From assembly GCA_017303935.1 (NCBI GenBank), contig JAFLBD010000002.1, positions 682,001 through 746,000 on the forward strand: 64,000 nt of DNA, given 5' to 3'. Below the pieces are notes generated by a model, which saw only the letters and a list, made by a program, of their open reading frames with translations, was not told the DNA's origin and did not search any database. The stretch is from Armatimonadota bacterium. GTDB lineage: Bacteria; Armatimonadota; Fimbriimonadia; Fimbriimonadales; Fimbriimonadaceae. Of the stretch, positions 34,149 through 43,150 are shown one piece after another. The translations under genes were made by a program, and so were the position numbers. The first letter of the stretch is position 1, and each line of letters opens with the position of its first letter.

Positions 34149-36070
34149 GGCTCGTTCAGAAAATCGTGGATCTTCTTTGCGAGCACTAAGGTGATCGTGG
34201 GCACGGCGGCGATCTCTTCGACAGTCGCGCGCCGGATCGCTTCTGATGACCCAAAGGTTCGCAAAAGCAATCGCCTCCTTCTCGGTCCGATCCCTGGAAT
34301 CTCGTCCAGCACGCTCCCATGAGCACGCTTTTCTCTCAACTTGCGATGGAACGAAAGCGCGAAACGGTGGGCCTCATCTCTCAGCTTTCGTAACATCAGC
34401 AGCCCGGGCGACATCATCGGCAGTTCAAGGTCGTTGTATGCGTAGCCTGCCTCTTGCCCTTCGTCATAGACATAACTGCCGCGACGGAGCTTTTCTTGTG
34501 GCGAGAGTTCGACATCCTTGACTTTGGTTGGCACCACGATGAGCTCTTGCTTTTTCGCGAGCCCAACCATCGGAACGCTGAGGTTAAGCTGATCTCGCGC
34601 CTTGAGAGCCGCCGCCAGCTGACCTCGGCCCCCGTCAATCATGATGAGTTCGGGGAGCTTGCTGAACTTGGGATCGCCATCCAGATAGGCGCGCAAACGC
34701 CTGGTGATCACTTCGTGCATCATCGCGAAGTCGTTGGGGCTTTCGGGGTGAAAACGCACTTTGAACCGCCGATATTCGCTTGGCATTGCTTGACCATTTT
34801 CGACCACCACCATCGACCCCACCGGCGCAGTGCCTTGAATGTTGGAGATGTCGTAACCTTCGATCCGCATTGGCAGCTCTGGCAGGCCGATCGATTCGTA
34901 TAACTGCTGCATCGCTTCTTCGGCCCAAGCTTCTTTGGCGTCGATTTCCCGCTTGAATGCTTCAAGTGCTTGTTCGGCGTTTTGGGCGGCGAGATCGACC
35001 AAACGAGCCTTCTCACCCGTGCGTGGCACGTCGATGCTCACTGCCGCGCCACGCTTTTGCCGGAGCCATTGCTGCACGATGTTGCGCTCTTCGATTTCCA
35101 CTGGCAAAAGGATTTCCCGCGGTACTTCGGCGGCGTCGGAATAATATTGTTTAACGAACTCTTGCACGGCCTCGACCGGGTTAGCCTCGGCTGCGCCATC
35201 CAGCATGAACTGACGTTGCCCGACGAGCTTTCCGTGCCGGATGTAGAGCATTTGTACCGCGGCACCACGATCATCTTTGACCACCGCCACGACATCCCGA
35301 TCTTCTTCGTCGGTGCTGAGGACACGCTGACGTTCTTGGATTCGACTAAGCGCGGTGATCTGGTCCCGTAGTTGGGCCGCCCGCTCAAAATCCAGTTCTT
35401 CGGCCGCCGCAGACATTTCTTCCTGCAGGTTGTCCAGAATTCCTTCGTCTTTGCCTTGGAGGAAATCCTGCACCTTGCCGACGACCACGGCATACTCTGC
35501 TGGGTCCGCCATTCCGGCGCACGGTGCGAGGCATTGCCCCATGTGATAGTAGAGGCAAGGCCGCTGTTCAGCTCGCCCGCTCCAAGATTTCCCGCAGGGA
35601 ATCAGTGGGAACGATTTGTGAAGCAGCTTGATCGTGTCTCGAACAGCGTACGATGAAGTGTACGGGCCGAAGTACTTTCCTCCACCCTTTTTGACTTGGC
35701 GGGTGAAGATCACCCTCGGGAATTTCTCTTTGGTGAGGAGGATGTAAGGGTAGCTCTTGTCATCACGAAGCCGAACGTTATATGGCGGGCGATGCTGTTT
35801 GATGAGATTGCACTCGAGAACGAGCGCCTCAACTTCGGACTCAACAACAATCCACTCGATGTCCGCGATCTTGAAGACCAACCGCTCGATACGAGAACTA
35901 TGCCGAGTGGACTTTTGAAAATACGACCGGACCCGAGATTTGAGTGAGATCGCCTTTCCGACGTACAAAACCGATCCTTCGGCGTCACGATAGATGTAAC
36001 ACCCAGGTTGGGCTGGAAGCAGTTTCAGCCGCTCGTCAATGTGGGCTTTGTTCTTGTTGGAGGCGGGCAT
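34145..36070 (-). CDS. uvrC: Excinuclease ABC subunit C
   Basis: This nuclease makes the dual incisions in nucleotide excision repair. It has an N-terminal GIY-YIG domain (G-C-Y-I-Y-R-D, L-Y-V-G-K-A), a UVR motif for UvrB binding in the middle, the RNase H-like second nuclease domain (Y-D-I-S-N-I-Q-G, M-I-D-G-G-R-G-Q), and two C-terminal helix-hairpin-helix units (I-P-G-I-G-P-R-R-R). Length (641 aa) is normal. TAGAAT lies 9 nt before the ATG. Confidence 0.95.
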   Translation of the reverse strand: MPASNKNKAHIDERLKLLPAQPGCYIYRDAEGSVLYVGKAISLKSRVRSYFQKSTRHSSRIERLVFKIADIEWIVVESEVEALVLECNLIKQHRPPYNVRLRDDKSYPYILLTKEKFPRVIFTRQVKKGGGKYFGPYTSSYAVRDTIKLLHKSFPLIPCGKSWSGRAEQRPCLYYHMGQCLAPCAGMADPAEYAVVVGKVQDFLQGKDEGILDNLQEEMSAAAEELDFERAAQLRDQITALSRIQERQRVLSTDEEDRDVVAVVKDDRGAAVQMLYIRHGKLVGQRQFMLDGAAEANPVEAVQEFVKQYYSDAAEVPREILLPVEIEERNIVQQWLRQKRGAAVSIDVPRTGEKARLVDLAAQNAEQALEAFKREIDAKEAWAEEAMQQLYESIGLPELPMRIEGYDISNIQGTAPVGSMVVVENGQAMPSEYRRFKVRFHPESPNDFAMMHEVITRRLRAYLDGDPKFSKLPELIMIDGGRGQLAAALKARDQLNLSVPMVGLAKKQELIVVPTKVKDVELSPQEKLRRGSYVYDEGQEAGYAYNDLELPMMSPGLLMLRKLRDEAHRFALSFHRKLREKRAHGSVLDEIPGIGPRRRRLLLRTFGSSEAIRRATVEEIAAVPTITLVLAKKIHDFLNEP

Positions 36071-36106
36071 CGGCGGCGATCTATTCTACGCAGAAATTCT
36101 GCGCGA

Positions 36107-36472
36107 TCACACCCAGCCGCTGGCTTGCCGGAAGAATCGGTCGGTGATCGGACGCCGAACCATGGCGAATAGGAAGTTGGGATAACCGACCATGGAGTCC
36201 AATTCGTAATCTGCAGGCGGCGCAAACACAACGAGCGGAGTCCCGCATGACTTTTCATGAGACATTTTTGCCTCCGCGAAATCTTCGTAACCTTTGATCT
36301 TTCCAGGTTCGGTGAGGGTGGCGATGAGATCGACGAACATCAAATCCGCATCGGATGCATCCTCTAGCGCCGGCCCCCAATGGTCATGGACTTTCAGTTG
36401 ATAGTGCGTCCCGTAAGCCTTCTCAGCAGCCAAAATGATCTCCTTCTCTTTCGTGACCAGAACAAATTTCAT
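36107..36472 (-). CDS. Hypothetical receiver-like protein (121 aa)
   Basis: The 121-aa protein has an alternating strand-helix pattern. Strand one is F-V-L-V-T-K and a central strand reads D-A-D-L-M-F-V-D-L, placing an aspartate where response-regulator receivers are phosphorylated. The later strand T-P-L-V-V-F-A-P also fits. The acidic pair of strand one is missing, so it may be a degenerate receiver. This is fold inference only. It lies just upstream of uvrC on the same strand. Confidence 0.5.
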   Translation of the reverse strand: MKFVLVTKEKEIILAAEKAYGTHYQLKVHDHWGPALEDASDADLMFVDLIATLTEPGKIKGYEDFAEAKMSHEKSCGTPLVVFAPPADYELDSMVGYPNFLFAMVRRPITDRFFRQASGWV

Positions 36473-36562
36473 GATAAAACCAATATGATGGTGCTTGCAC
36501 CTGAGGTACAGACGTTCATGATTAACAAAAAATTGTCAGGAACCATTCCTGGATTAGTTGCG

Positions 36563-36593
36563 TTGTAAACTACAGCGATAGCGAATCTATACT
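36563..36593 (+). promoter_or_regulatory. Promoter of the ECF sigma gene with upstream palindrome
   Basis: TTGTAA (36563-36568) and TATACT (36588-36593) are separated by 19 nt, followed by an AGGAG ribosome-binding site. A 15-bp palindrome, CAGGAA-CCA-TTCCTG (36537-36551), lies just upstream of the -35. Confidence 0.45.
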
Positions 36594-36605
36594 TAGGAGT
36601 CAACA

Positions 36606-37205
36606 ATGGAGATGGTTACAGAAATTTCAGAAGATCGGCTACCCCTTTTAGCGCCATCCGATGAGTTCGAACGTCGAATGAAAGAAACTCGTCGCCGAGC
36701 CTACTCAATGGCACTCCAATTGACTCGAAATCCGAACGATGCCGAAGATTTGGTACAAGAAACCTACGTCAAGGCATGGCGCCGATACGACACTTATGTC
36801 GATGGCCGACCGTTTTTGAACTGGCTGTTGCGCATCATGCAGCGCGCCTACCTTGATAATCGTCGGCGCGATAACCCGATCCGGAAGGCAGAGAGCTTAA
36901 ATCAGGCGTTTGTTGCTCCAGACGGTTCGCCGCAAGAAGTCAATATTCCTGACGGCAAGATTGACCTGCAGAAGGATCTGGAATCGCTGGATTTCGCGGG
37001 CGAAGTTCACGATGCCCTGACCGAGCTCCCCGAGATTTATCGAGACGCGATTTACCTTTGCGATATCGAGCAGTTGAGCTATCACGAGATTGCCGAGGCG
37101 CAGAGCACGACGATTGGCACTGTTCGAAGCCGAATTCACCGTGGTCGCCGGTTGCTCAAAGAAGTCATTCTTCGACGAGGCCGGTTAAATCACCTGGAAT
37201 TCTAA
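36606..37205 (+). CDS. ECF-type RNA polymerase sigma factor
   Basis: The 199-aa sigma-70 family protein has region 2 at about residues 28-95 (N-D-A-E-D-L-V-Q-E-T-Y-V-K-A-W). Region 4 helix-turn-helix is near the C-terminus (I-E-Q-L-S-Y-H-E-I-A-E-A-Q-S-T-T-I-G-T-V-R-S-R). A linker of about 45 residues joins them. No anti-sigma factor gene follows; the next gene is a small YjfB-like protein. Its targets are unknown. Confidence 0.9.
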   Translation: MEMVTEISEDRLPLLAPSDEFERRMKETRRRAYSMALQLTRNPNDAEDLVQETYVKAWRRYDTYVDGRPFLNWLLRIMQRAYLDNRRRDNPIRKAESLNQAFVAPDGSPQEVNIPDGKIDLQKDLESLDFAGEVHDALTELPEIYRDAIYLCDIEQLSYHEIAEAQSTTIGTVRSRIHRGRRLLKEVILRRGRLNHLEF

Positions 37206-37242
37206 AGTTCTCCCCCGCCCTGCCCGACAATCTCAATTGGGC

Positions 37243-37434
37243 ATGAACGTATCGAATAGCCAGAATATCGCCGCGACGCTTAAGGCGTTGGATGTGGACG
37301 CCGCTAAGGAAGCGACGACCACGCGATTGCAGGTCTCCATGCTCAAGAAAATGCTCGAAACCCAGAAAGAGCAAGCTGCCCAGTTGACCCAACTTGTTGA
37401 AGGCAAGGGGCAAATCATTGACATTCGGGCCTAA
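37243..37434 (+). CDS. YjfB-like putative motility protein
   Basis: The 63-aa protein has a central Q-V-S-M-L-K-K-M-L-E-T-Q-K-E-Q-A-A-Q-L and terminal G-x-I-I-D-I-R. This matches the pattern of the small YjfB family, annotated as putative motility proteins. It is one amphipathic helix plus ends. Start ATG 37243 is preferred over the TTG 6 nt upstream. It follows the ECF sigma gene by 37 nt. The family link is by eye and function is unproven. Confidence 0.55.
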   Translation: MNVSNSQNIAATLKALDVDAAKEATTTRLQVSMLKKMLETQKEQAAQLTQLVEGKGQIIDIRA

Positions 37435-37461
37435 AATCGTCGAATTTTGAAGCTATTCGGG

Positions 37462-37467
37462 TACAAT
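37462..37467 (+). promoter_or_regulatory. -10 box, leaderless, before the small membrane protein gene
   Basis: TACAAT is followed by 8 nt and then GTG 37476. No ribosome-binding site is visible, which fits a leaderless start. Confidence 0.4.
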
Positions 37468-37475
37468 CCCGGGTC

Positions 37476-37829
37476 GTGAGCAAGAAGTCCGTTCCCGTGC
37501 CGCGTTGGTGGAAGAACACATATTTTTGGATCGCCGGGATCTTATTGCTTGTTGGGATTATCGGATTCATTGCCGGACAAGATATCATCCGGGATCCAGG
37601 GCAGACGGACGAGAACTTTTTGCCCCTAATCTATTTGGCTGGCGCAGTCGTGATGTTCGTCAACGGCGTCATGAGCCACAAGAACACTGAAATGCTCTAT
37701 AACGAACAGGTTTCGGGAGCTCCGTTATCGGCTGATGCCATGGAAGAGACTTCGCTACTGAAGAAGCTCCAAGCAGAGGCAGGCGACGCGACAGAGAATT
37801 CAACTCAAGAAGAAAACAACAATGGTTAA
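37476..37829 (+). CDS. Small two-helix membrane protein
   Basis: The 117-aa protein starts with GTG. It has two membrane segments (W-I-A-G-I-L-L-L-V-G-I-I-G-F-I-A-G and L-I-Y-L-A-G-A-V-V-M-F-V) with a short acidic loop and a soluble, Glu-rich C-terminal tail of about 50 residues. I do not recognise a family. It overlaps the following zinc-ribbon-like gene by 8 nt, so the two are probably co-translated. Confidence 0.65.
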   Translation: MSKKSVPVPRWWKNTYFWIAGILLLVGIIGFIAGQDIIRDPGQTDENFLPLIYLAGAVVMFVNGVMSHKNTEMLYNEQVSGAPLSADAMEETSLLKKLQAEAGDATENSTQEENNNG

Positions 37830-38031
37830 ATGTAGCTGCGGAAAAGCAATCGAAAAGGTGCCGGCTTGGTTGGAATCGGTCACCGTTGAATTCGTGTGTA
37901 CCAACTGCCCATCGCGACAGGTGAAGACGATCGCCCAGTTGCACGCCGAGCAATCTGCGAGCCGAGCGGAAGAAGCCAAGATCGAAGATCCGATGGCTGA
38001 AGAGGACGACGAAGAACCTGAACTCGACTAA
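37822..38031 (+). CDS. Small zinc-ribbon-like protein
   Basis: The 69-aa protein has C-S-C (C4, C6) and C-T-N-C (C26, C29) as a likely zinc-binding ribbon, followed by a very acidic tail (E-E-D-D-E-E-P-E-L-D). The tail could mimic nucleic acid or mediate contacts. There is no named family. It overlaps the upstream membrane protein gene and is followed by a strong terminator. Confidence 0.6.
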   Translation: MVKCSCGKAIEKVPAWLESVTVEFVCTNCPSRQVKTIAQLHAEQSASRAEEAKIEDPMAEEDDEEPELD

Positions 38032-38050
38032 TCCAGTCGATTGACGCAAA

Positions 38051-38088
38051 AAACAGTCCCCGCTGAATTCAGCGGGGACTGTTTGTTT
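38051..38088. terminator. Bidirectional terminator, perfect palindrome
   Basis: Two perfectly complementary 17-nt arms (AAACAGTCCCCGCTGAA and its complement, 38051-38084) are flanked by A- and T-rich ends. It lies between two convergent genes and would stop transcription from both sides. Confidence 0.85.
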
Positions 38089-38102
38089 CTGGACCTATCT
38101 TC

Positions 38103-38669
38103 TTAGTTGACCTTGACTCGGTCGCGATCTCTCGCAGGGACGACCGCCGAGTCCGGAGCCATCGTTGGACGAATCTCCGCCTTGCCTCGATCGATCGTGT
38201 TCATGACCTTGCTCACCACCGATTCCAGTTGGGTGAGTACTTGGAAGCTGTAATCTTCCGATCCTCTGCGCAACAGGCTGGCGTCTCGATCGGCTGACGA
38301 TCGAATCTCATCTGCCTGCGCCTTGGCCAGCTTGAGGATTTCGTTCTCGGCGAGCATTCGCTCTTGAGCAACTTGCGATTCCTTGGTGATTCGGTCAGCT
38401 TCGGCTTTGGCTTCTGCGATCATGCGCTCGGCTTCTCGCTTGGCACCTTCCTGAATCTTGTCCGCTTCTTCGCGCGCAGCGACAACATGGCGCTCAGCTT
38501 CGCGAGTGAGAATTTGTGCTTGCTTGACTTCGCCAGGGAGCGAGGCCCGCACCTTCGAGATTTGCATCTGAATTTCGTCGCGATTAAGCCCCCACGCTAT
38601 GGGGCCGAACGACTTTGGCCGTTCTACGGCCAGTTCTTCAAGGTCTTCAAGCAATCTCAAAATGTCCAA
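38103..38669 (-). CDS. DivIVA/SepIVA-like coiled-coil protein
   Basis: The 188-aa protein consists mainly of a long charged coiled coil (about residues 45-145, rich in A-E-A-x-R-I). A short conserved-looking head (M-D-I-L-R-L-L-E-D-L-E-E-L) precedes it and a disordered tail follows. Similar proteins next to coaD are annotated as DivIVA-like or ATP synthase B-like. A role in septum or pole organisation is an inference. Translation begins at TTG 38669 with AAGGAG upstream. Confidence 0.6.
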   Translation of the reverse strand: MDILRLLEDLEELAVERPKSFGPIAWGLNRDEIQMQISKVRASLPGEVKQAQILTREAERHVVAAREEADKIQEGAKREAERMIAEAKAEADRITKESQVAQERMLAENEILKLAKAQADEIRSSADRDASLLRRGSEDYSFQVLTQLESVVSKVMNTIDRGKAEIRPTMAPDSAVVPARDRDRVKVN

Positions 38670-38748
38670 CTTTCAAAAATCTCCTTACCGATATGGACGG
38701 CATTCATCTACATTGTGGCACTTCGAAATCGACTACTGCCAGATTTTT

Positions 38749-39237
38749 CTAGGACCTTAACTTGGCTTCGATGATTTCCGACACTTTTCCCGGTACAAAT
38801 TGCTGGTATTCGCCACCAAGACGAGCGACTTCTCGAACTACGCTAGAGGAGATAAACGAGTAATCCCACTTAGTCATGAACATCACCGTTTCGATTTCTG
38901 GCGCGAGCTTTCGATTCGCGGTGGAGATTTGGAACTCGTAGTCGAAGTCCGAGATTGCGCGCAAACCTCGAATAATCGCGTTGGCCCCGTTCTCTCGGCA
39001 AAAGTCCACCAACAACCCTTGAAAAATCTGCACTTCGACTTTGGGCCGACCCTCTAGGCAGGCTTCGAGCGCACGTTTGCGCTCCTCATATTCCAAGAAC
39101 ATCCGCTTGTTTGAGTTGACGCCGATTCCGACGATTAGTCGATCAAACAATCTTTCGCCTCGCTCTATGATGTCGAGGTGACCAAGTGTGGGCGGGTCAA
39201 ACGAGCCAGGGTAGACGGCTACGCGCATGTGGACCAT
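38749..39237 (-). CDS. coaD: Phosphopantetheine adenylyltransferase
   Basis: This enzyme makes dephospho-CoA from phosphopantetheine and ATP. It has the nucleotidyltransferase signature G-S-F-D-P-P-T-L-G-H near the start and W-D-Y-S-F-I-S-S-S-V-V-R-E near the end. The frame begins at 39237, overlapping the kinase stop (TAATG). ATG 39228, giving the classical M-R-V-A-V-Y-P-G start (159 aa), is an equally good choice. Confidence 0.95.
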   Translation of the reverse strand: MVHMRVAVYPGSFDPPTLGHLDIIERGERLFDRLIVGIGVNSNKRMFLEYEERKRALEACLEGRPKVEVQIFQGLLVDFCRENGANAIIRGLRAISDFDYEFQISTANRKLAPEIETVMFMTKWDYSFISSSVVREVARLGGEYQQFVPGKVSEIIEAKLRS

Positions 39238-40895
39238 TATCCCCCGTTTTCGAGTTCTTTGAGACGTTCGATCACAACCGAATCCAATTCCGATCCGGTG
39301 GTCGTTAAGTCTCGCGCCTTATAGAGTGCATTGCGTGCTCCCCTGCTGTCCCCAGAGGCTTGGAATTCTTGGCTTGCATTGATATAGGCGATCGCCCCAC
39401 TTTCATGCCACTCCCGAGAGTCTGAACCTTCGCGCTCGCCGAGTTTCGCCGCTTTGCTGTACCATTCGCCGCATCGTTGCCATAGCTCAAGTCGGTCAGT
39501 CGAATTCGAAGCCCGCTCGGCCTGAAGCTGGAACAAAAATCCGAGATCAGAGGCGTAAGCTGGATTCGTCGGGTCCAGTCGGACCGCTTCAAGGTAGTTC
39601 TCTTCGGCGCGCTTGTAATCCCCCGCTTGTTGAGCTGAACGAGCCTGCTCTTCGTAGGTGATCGCGAGATCCCTCGTCTGCGCGCTTGATTGTTGTGGCC
39701 GGACTTGTTGCTTTTTGTCGTACGCCTTCGCGAGGCCCTGAATCGACACCACCACCAGCCCCAAAAACAGTCCAGACGTGATGAGAATGACAAAGAATCG
39801 CTTGATCGATTGGATGGTTTCCGGTTGGAAAAGCGGCACCTTTGGCGCAGGAACGTAGATCGGTAACGGATGCCCGCTCATTCCTGGATAGCCTGTCGTG
39901 TTGGACGGCACCGAGCCGTAGGTATAAGGCTGTTGGTGATAGGGCGCAGGTGTTCCGTATGGCGCAGGTGTTCCGTAGGACGCGGGTGTCCCTTGGATCG
40001 GTGGCGGAGTTGGTGAAACATGACCGCCGTAACTTTGGTGACCGAGTTGGGGCTGGACCACTCCTCCAGATCGTAGAAATTCGAGCGCAGCATTGAGTCT
40101 TTCAATAAACTGGGCAGCGCTCGACATCCGCATCGACGGAGTTTTGTCTAGAGCAGCGACCAGAATCTGCTGGAGGACGTGGGGAAGATGGGCTGGATAA
40201 TCCGGGCTCTTGCTGGTGATCGCCATACTGATCGCCACGACATTATCTCCCTGGAACGCCTTGTAGCCAGCGAGCATCTCAAAGAGCACTGAACCAACGC
40301 TGAACAGGTCGGACCTTGCATCGATCTCCTTGCCGACGACCTGTTCTGGCGACATGTAGCTCGGCGTACCAAAAACCTGTCCATCCATCGTGATGTTCGG
40401 TTCAAACGTCAGCCGGGCGATTCCAAAGTCAGTGAGCTTAACCCTGCCGTCAGACAAGAGCTGGATGTTCTCGGGCTTGACGTCTCGGTGGACAACCCCA
40501 TTTTGGTGCGCAAAGGACAAGGCGCCAAGCACGTCGATGATGATCTCGATCGCGCGAATCGGCTCCAGAACACCGCACGATTCTAGTTCGTTGCGCAAGG
40601 TCCGACCGTCCAGGTACTCCATCGCCATGAAGTGCCTTCCCGAGTCAACTCCGACCTCGAAAATTGTGACAATCCCAGGATGCGACAATGACCCTGCGGC
40701 TTTGACTTCGCGCTCGAATCGGCGCACGCGGTCTTCGGTCTGTTGGGGAGTGCTAGAACTCGGGATATTGAGTTCCTTGATCGCCACGCGCCGATTCATG
40801 ATCGGGTCGTAACCCTCATACACGATGTCGTTCGAGCGCGCGATTTCTCGAATGATTTGATATTTTCCGAGATGTGTGTTGGGGCTCGCGCTCAT
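39237..40895 (-). CDS. Serine/threonine protein kinase with TPR-like extracytoplasmic part
   Basis: The 552-aa protein has a Hanks-type kinase domain at about residues 12-270: K40 (V-A-I-K), H-R-D (136-138) and D-F-G (156-158). The glycine-rich loop is degenerate (E-I-A-R-S-N-D-I-V-Y-E-G). A Pro/Gly/Tyr-rich linker with repeated G-T-P-A-P/S-Y units follows, then one membrane helix (about 368-390) and a C-terminal region with TPR-type repeats (A-G-D-Y-K-R-A-E-E-N-Y-L-E-A-V). The signal sensed is unknown. The gene overlaps coaD by 1 nt. Confidence 0.88.
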   Translation of the reverse strand: MSASPNTHLGKYQIIREIARSNDIVYEGYDPIMNRRVAIKELNIPSSSTPQQTEDRVRRFEREVKAAGSLSHPGIVTIFEVGVDSGRHFMAMEYLDGRTLRNELESCGVLEPIRAIEIIIDVLGALSFAHQNGVVHRDVKPENIQLLSDGRVKLTDFGIARLTFEPNITMDGQVFGTPSYMSPEQVVGKEIDARSDLFSVGSVLFEMLAGYKAFQGDNVVAISMAITSKSPDYPAHLPHVLQQILVAALDKTPSMRMSSAAQFIERLNAALEFLRSGGVVQPQLGHQSYGGHVSPTPPPIQGTPASYGTPAPYGTPAPYHQQPYTYGSVPSNTTGYPGMSGHPLPIYVPAPKVPLFQPETIQSIKRFFVILITSGLFLGLVVVSIQGLAKAYDKKQQVRPQQSSAQTRDLAITYEEQARSAQQAGDYKRAEENYLEAVRLDPTNPAYASDLGFLFQLQAERASNSTDRLELWQRCGEWYSKAAKLGEREGSDSREWHESGAIAYINASQEFQASGDSRGARNALYKARDLTTTGSELDSVVIERLKELENGG

Positions 40896-40965
40896 GACAA
40901 AACCTTGTAGGAATTAGACGCAATTCCCATCTAAATTTTCGGAAAAAACTCTCCTTACAAGAGAA

Positions 40966-41400
40966 TTACTGTGGCCCGTCTGGAAGTGTTTCAGGAGTAT
41001 TTGGGGCGGGATCAGGGTCGGTGCTTGGTTCGCGAGTGGTTCCTTCACCCTCTGCTGGAGCACCTTCGGTCGGTGTGGTCTCCGTTTCACCGTTATTTTC
41101 AGTGACCGCAGGCTCATTTTCCTCGGTAGTCCTTTTCGCGGATTTCTCATCGACTTTGCGGCCGTTCACGTGGGTGACTTCAGTCGTAACGGATGGCTTT
41201 TCGAAGTTCTGCTCATTGCCAGAAGGCTTCACGTCGCTGGTTGCGGCGGCTTCTGGAGCGCTACCCGAGACCTTGTCTTGAAGAGCCTTTAGCGCGGCTG
41301 GAGTTGGCTGTCCGATGTGCGGGCCGATAAATACGTAGCCGACCATAGCAAACGCCAAAGGGACGACGAGCCATTTGAAAAGTAGCGTCAAGACCTTCAT
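40966..41400 (-). CDS. Membrane-anchored low-complexity protein
   Basis: The 144-aa protein has one N-terminal membrane helix (W-L-V-V-P-L-A-F-A-M-V-G-Y-V-F) and a long disordered tail rich in Thr, Glu and Pro. I chose ATG 41400 (M-K-V-L-T-L-L-F-K-W), because the longer frame to 41505 gives no signal and overlaps the divergent gene. No family is recognised. It could be a spacer or cell-surface anchor. Confidence 0.55.
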   Translation of the reverse strand: MKVLTLLFKWLVVPLAFAMVGYVFIGPHIGQPTPAALKALQDKVSGSAPEAAATSDVKPSGNEQNFEKPSVTTEVTHVNGRKVDEKSAKRTTEENEPAVTENNGETETTPTEGAPAEGEGTTREPSTDPDPAPNTPETLPDGPQ

Positions 41401-41479
41401 TCGATTTCTCTTCAAGAAGTATAACGCGCTCGGCCGACGAAAGGGTCCTTTGACCTGCAGGTACCCTTGCAAGATCACG

Positions 41480-43150
41480 ATGCCTTGCGAACTGATCCAC
41501 GACACTTTGACAATAGAGATTGGGATTCTTGAAGCCAGTTTTGGGTCGGAATGGCGTTGCTACCCGTTGCCATCGCTTCGAATCACCGGGCAAACGGACA
41601 CCGTCGAATTTCGAACGATCGTCTTATCAAATGAATATCTTGAAGCCACTTTTTGCCTTGACCTCGGCGGAAGACTGATTCGGCTGTTTGACAAGCGATC
41701 AGGTGCGGCAGCCATAGAGCTCCCCGGAACACTGGTTCCTAGAGAAGATGAATTTCGTGGTGCTCGACTGGACGCAGGGGTCGAATTCGCAGCAATCCAA
41801 AATGGGCTCGCACCGGTCTTCTTTGACGAAATTGAGCCTGAAAATGAGTCCGACCCTGTCGAATTGAGGCTCTTCTCCATCAATCCCTGGAATGGTACGG
41901 ATGCAGGAATTCGGGTGCGGTTGTCCCCAGGAGAGCCTTTCTTGACCGTTGAAACTTGTATCAACAACCGAGAAGTTCGGTCGATAAGTTTGGAAGCTGG
42001 AGTGCGATTCTCCGGAGCCAGCATGAGGCATAGCAGTGATCAAGTTGCACTCATTTCCAATGGCAGAGGTGTCGCCATAGAGTTTGAAAAAGGCACTTTT
42101 GATGCAGTCGAACCGGGCCTTGCTTCACGCAGAACAGAGCTTGCCGGAATCTCCAGAGACCGATTCGTCAATCGAATCCACCCGATTTCGACCCTTGGCA
42201 ATTCACCTTTGATGCAAGGTGGGATTCAGTGCGGCGTCCGAGATTCTGAATTTCGTTGGATGTCGGCAAGCGATCTGGGTTCGGCGAAGGTGCTGGCTGG
42301 GCTGGCTGATGGCCGCACCGTGGAGAGCCAAATCAACTTATGCAGCTCAGAGGTCGGCGCGATAAATCTCGAAGGTTTGGGAAGCACCGTCGTCCGAGTT
42401 GTCATTCGATCTGAGTCCGGTGCGATTTTGCTCGAAGGGGACCTCACCGAACAGCCAGCCGAAGCGAAGGTGCTGCGCCCAAATCCAATGGGTCCGTTGC
42501 CTGGCCATGCACTCTGGTTGACGAGAGAGTCATCAAATCGAGCAGCCGCCCACTTTTGCCTCTCTCGCGAGAAGGCGGTGAGTGAGGACTGGCAGCAGGC
42601 CGACTTTCACTTGGAGGATGCTCTCAATTACGCCGGAGATCATCCGCTGATCTGGTGGGCGAAGGCTGCCGTTCGTCGGCAAGTGTCCGAAGGAGATGAG
42701 GAGCGACCAGAGCTCATGAACGCGCATTTCATCTCGCCGCTTGAACCGCTTCTTAGAGCAGAGGCGTTCTTGGCAAATCCTACTGTTTCTGCCGAGCCGT
42801 CACCCTTGATGTCGGTCATAGCGGCTGACCCGATGATCGCGCTTGAAGTCGTTTGCCGCTACGCCAGCGCAGGATTTACGCGAGATGCGATCCGACTGCT
42901 AGACGAACTTGCCAGGCACAAATCTGTACCGTTGCTCGGATATGTTCACGCCTATCTGATGTCCAATCAAGGAAAAATGGACGTCGATGTCGCTCAAGTG
43001 GTAAACCAATTCGAAGCGACGCCGATTGAGCCGCCATATCCCTATCGCGAATTAGAAATCTCTGCGGTGACACACCTTGCCGAGAAATTTGTCAATTCAG
43101 AAAGATTGCAGAAACTGACAAAGATTTTGCGCGATAGAATGGGTGAATGA
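41480..43150 (+). CDS. DUF5107-domain protein
   Basis: The 556-aa protein has the DUF5107 pattern at its N-terminal part: V-L-S-N-E-Y-L-E-A-T-F, D-L-G-G-R-L-I-R-L-F-D-K, then a long beta-sandwich region. This resembles galactose-mutarotase-like folds found in carbohydrate-handling proteins. The C-terminal third is helical. I begin it at ATG 41480, as the extra 35 residues upstream are not conserved in style and overlap the divergent gene. No signal peptide is seen. It overlaps the M60 peptidase gene by 4 nt, so the pair is coupled. Confidence 0.7.
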   Translation: MPCELIHDTLTIEIGILEASFGSEWRCYPLPSLRITGQTDTVEFRTIVLSNEYLEATFCLDLGGRLIRLFDKRSGAAAIELPGTLVPREDEFRGARLDAGVEFAAIQNGLAPVFFDEIEPENESDPVELRLFSINPWNGTDAGIRVRLSPGEPFLTVETCINNREVRSISLEAGVRFSGASMRHSSDQVALISNGRGVAIEFEKGTFDAVEPGLASRRTELAGISRDRFVNRIHPISTLGNSPLMQGGIQCGVRDSEFRWMSASDLGSAKVLAGLADGRTVESQINLCSSEVGAINLEGLGSTVVRVVIRSESGAILLEGDLTEQPAEAKVLRPNPMGPLPGHALWLTRESSNRAAAHFCLSREKAVSEDWQQADFHLEDALNYAGDHPLIWWAKAAVRRQVSEGDEERPELMNAHFISPLEPLLRAEAFLANPTVSAEPSPLMSVIAADPMIALEVVCRYASAGFTRDAIRLLDELARHKSVPLLGYVHAYLMSNQGKMDVDVAQVVNQFEATPIEPPYPYRELEISAVTHLAEKFVNSERLQKLTKILRDRMGE

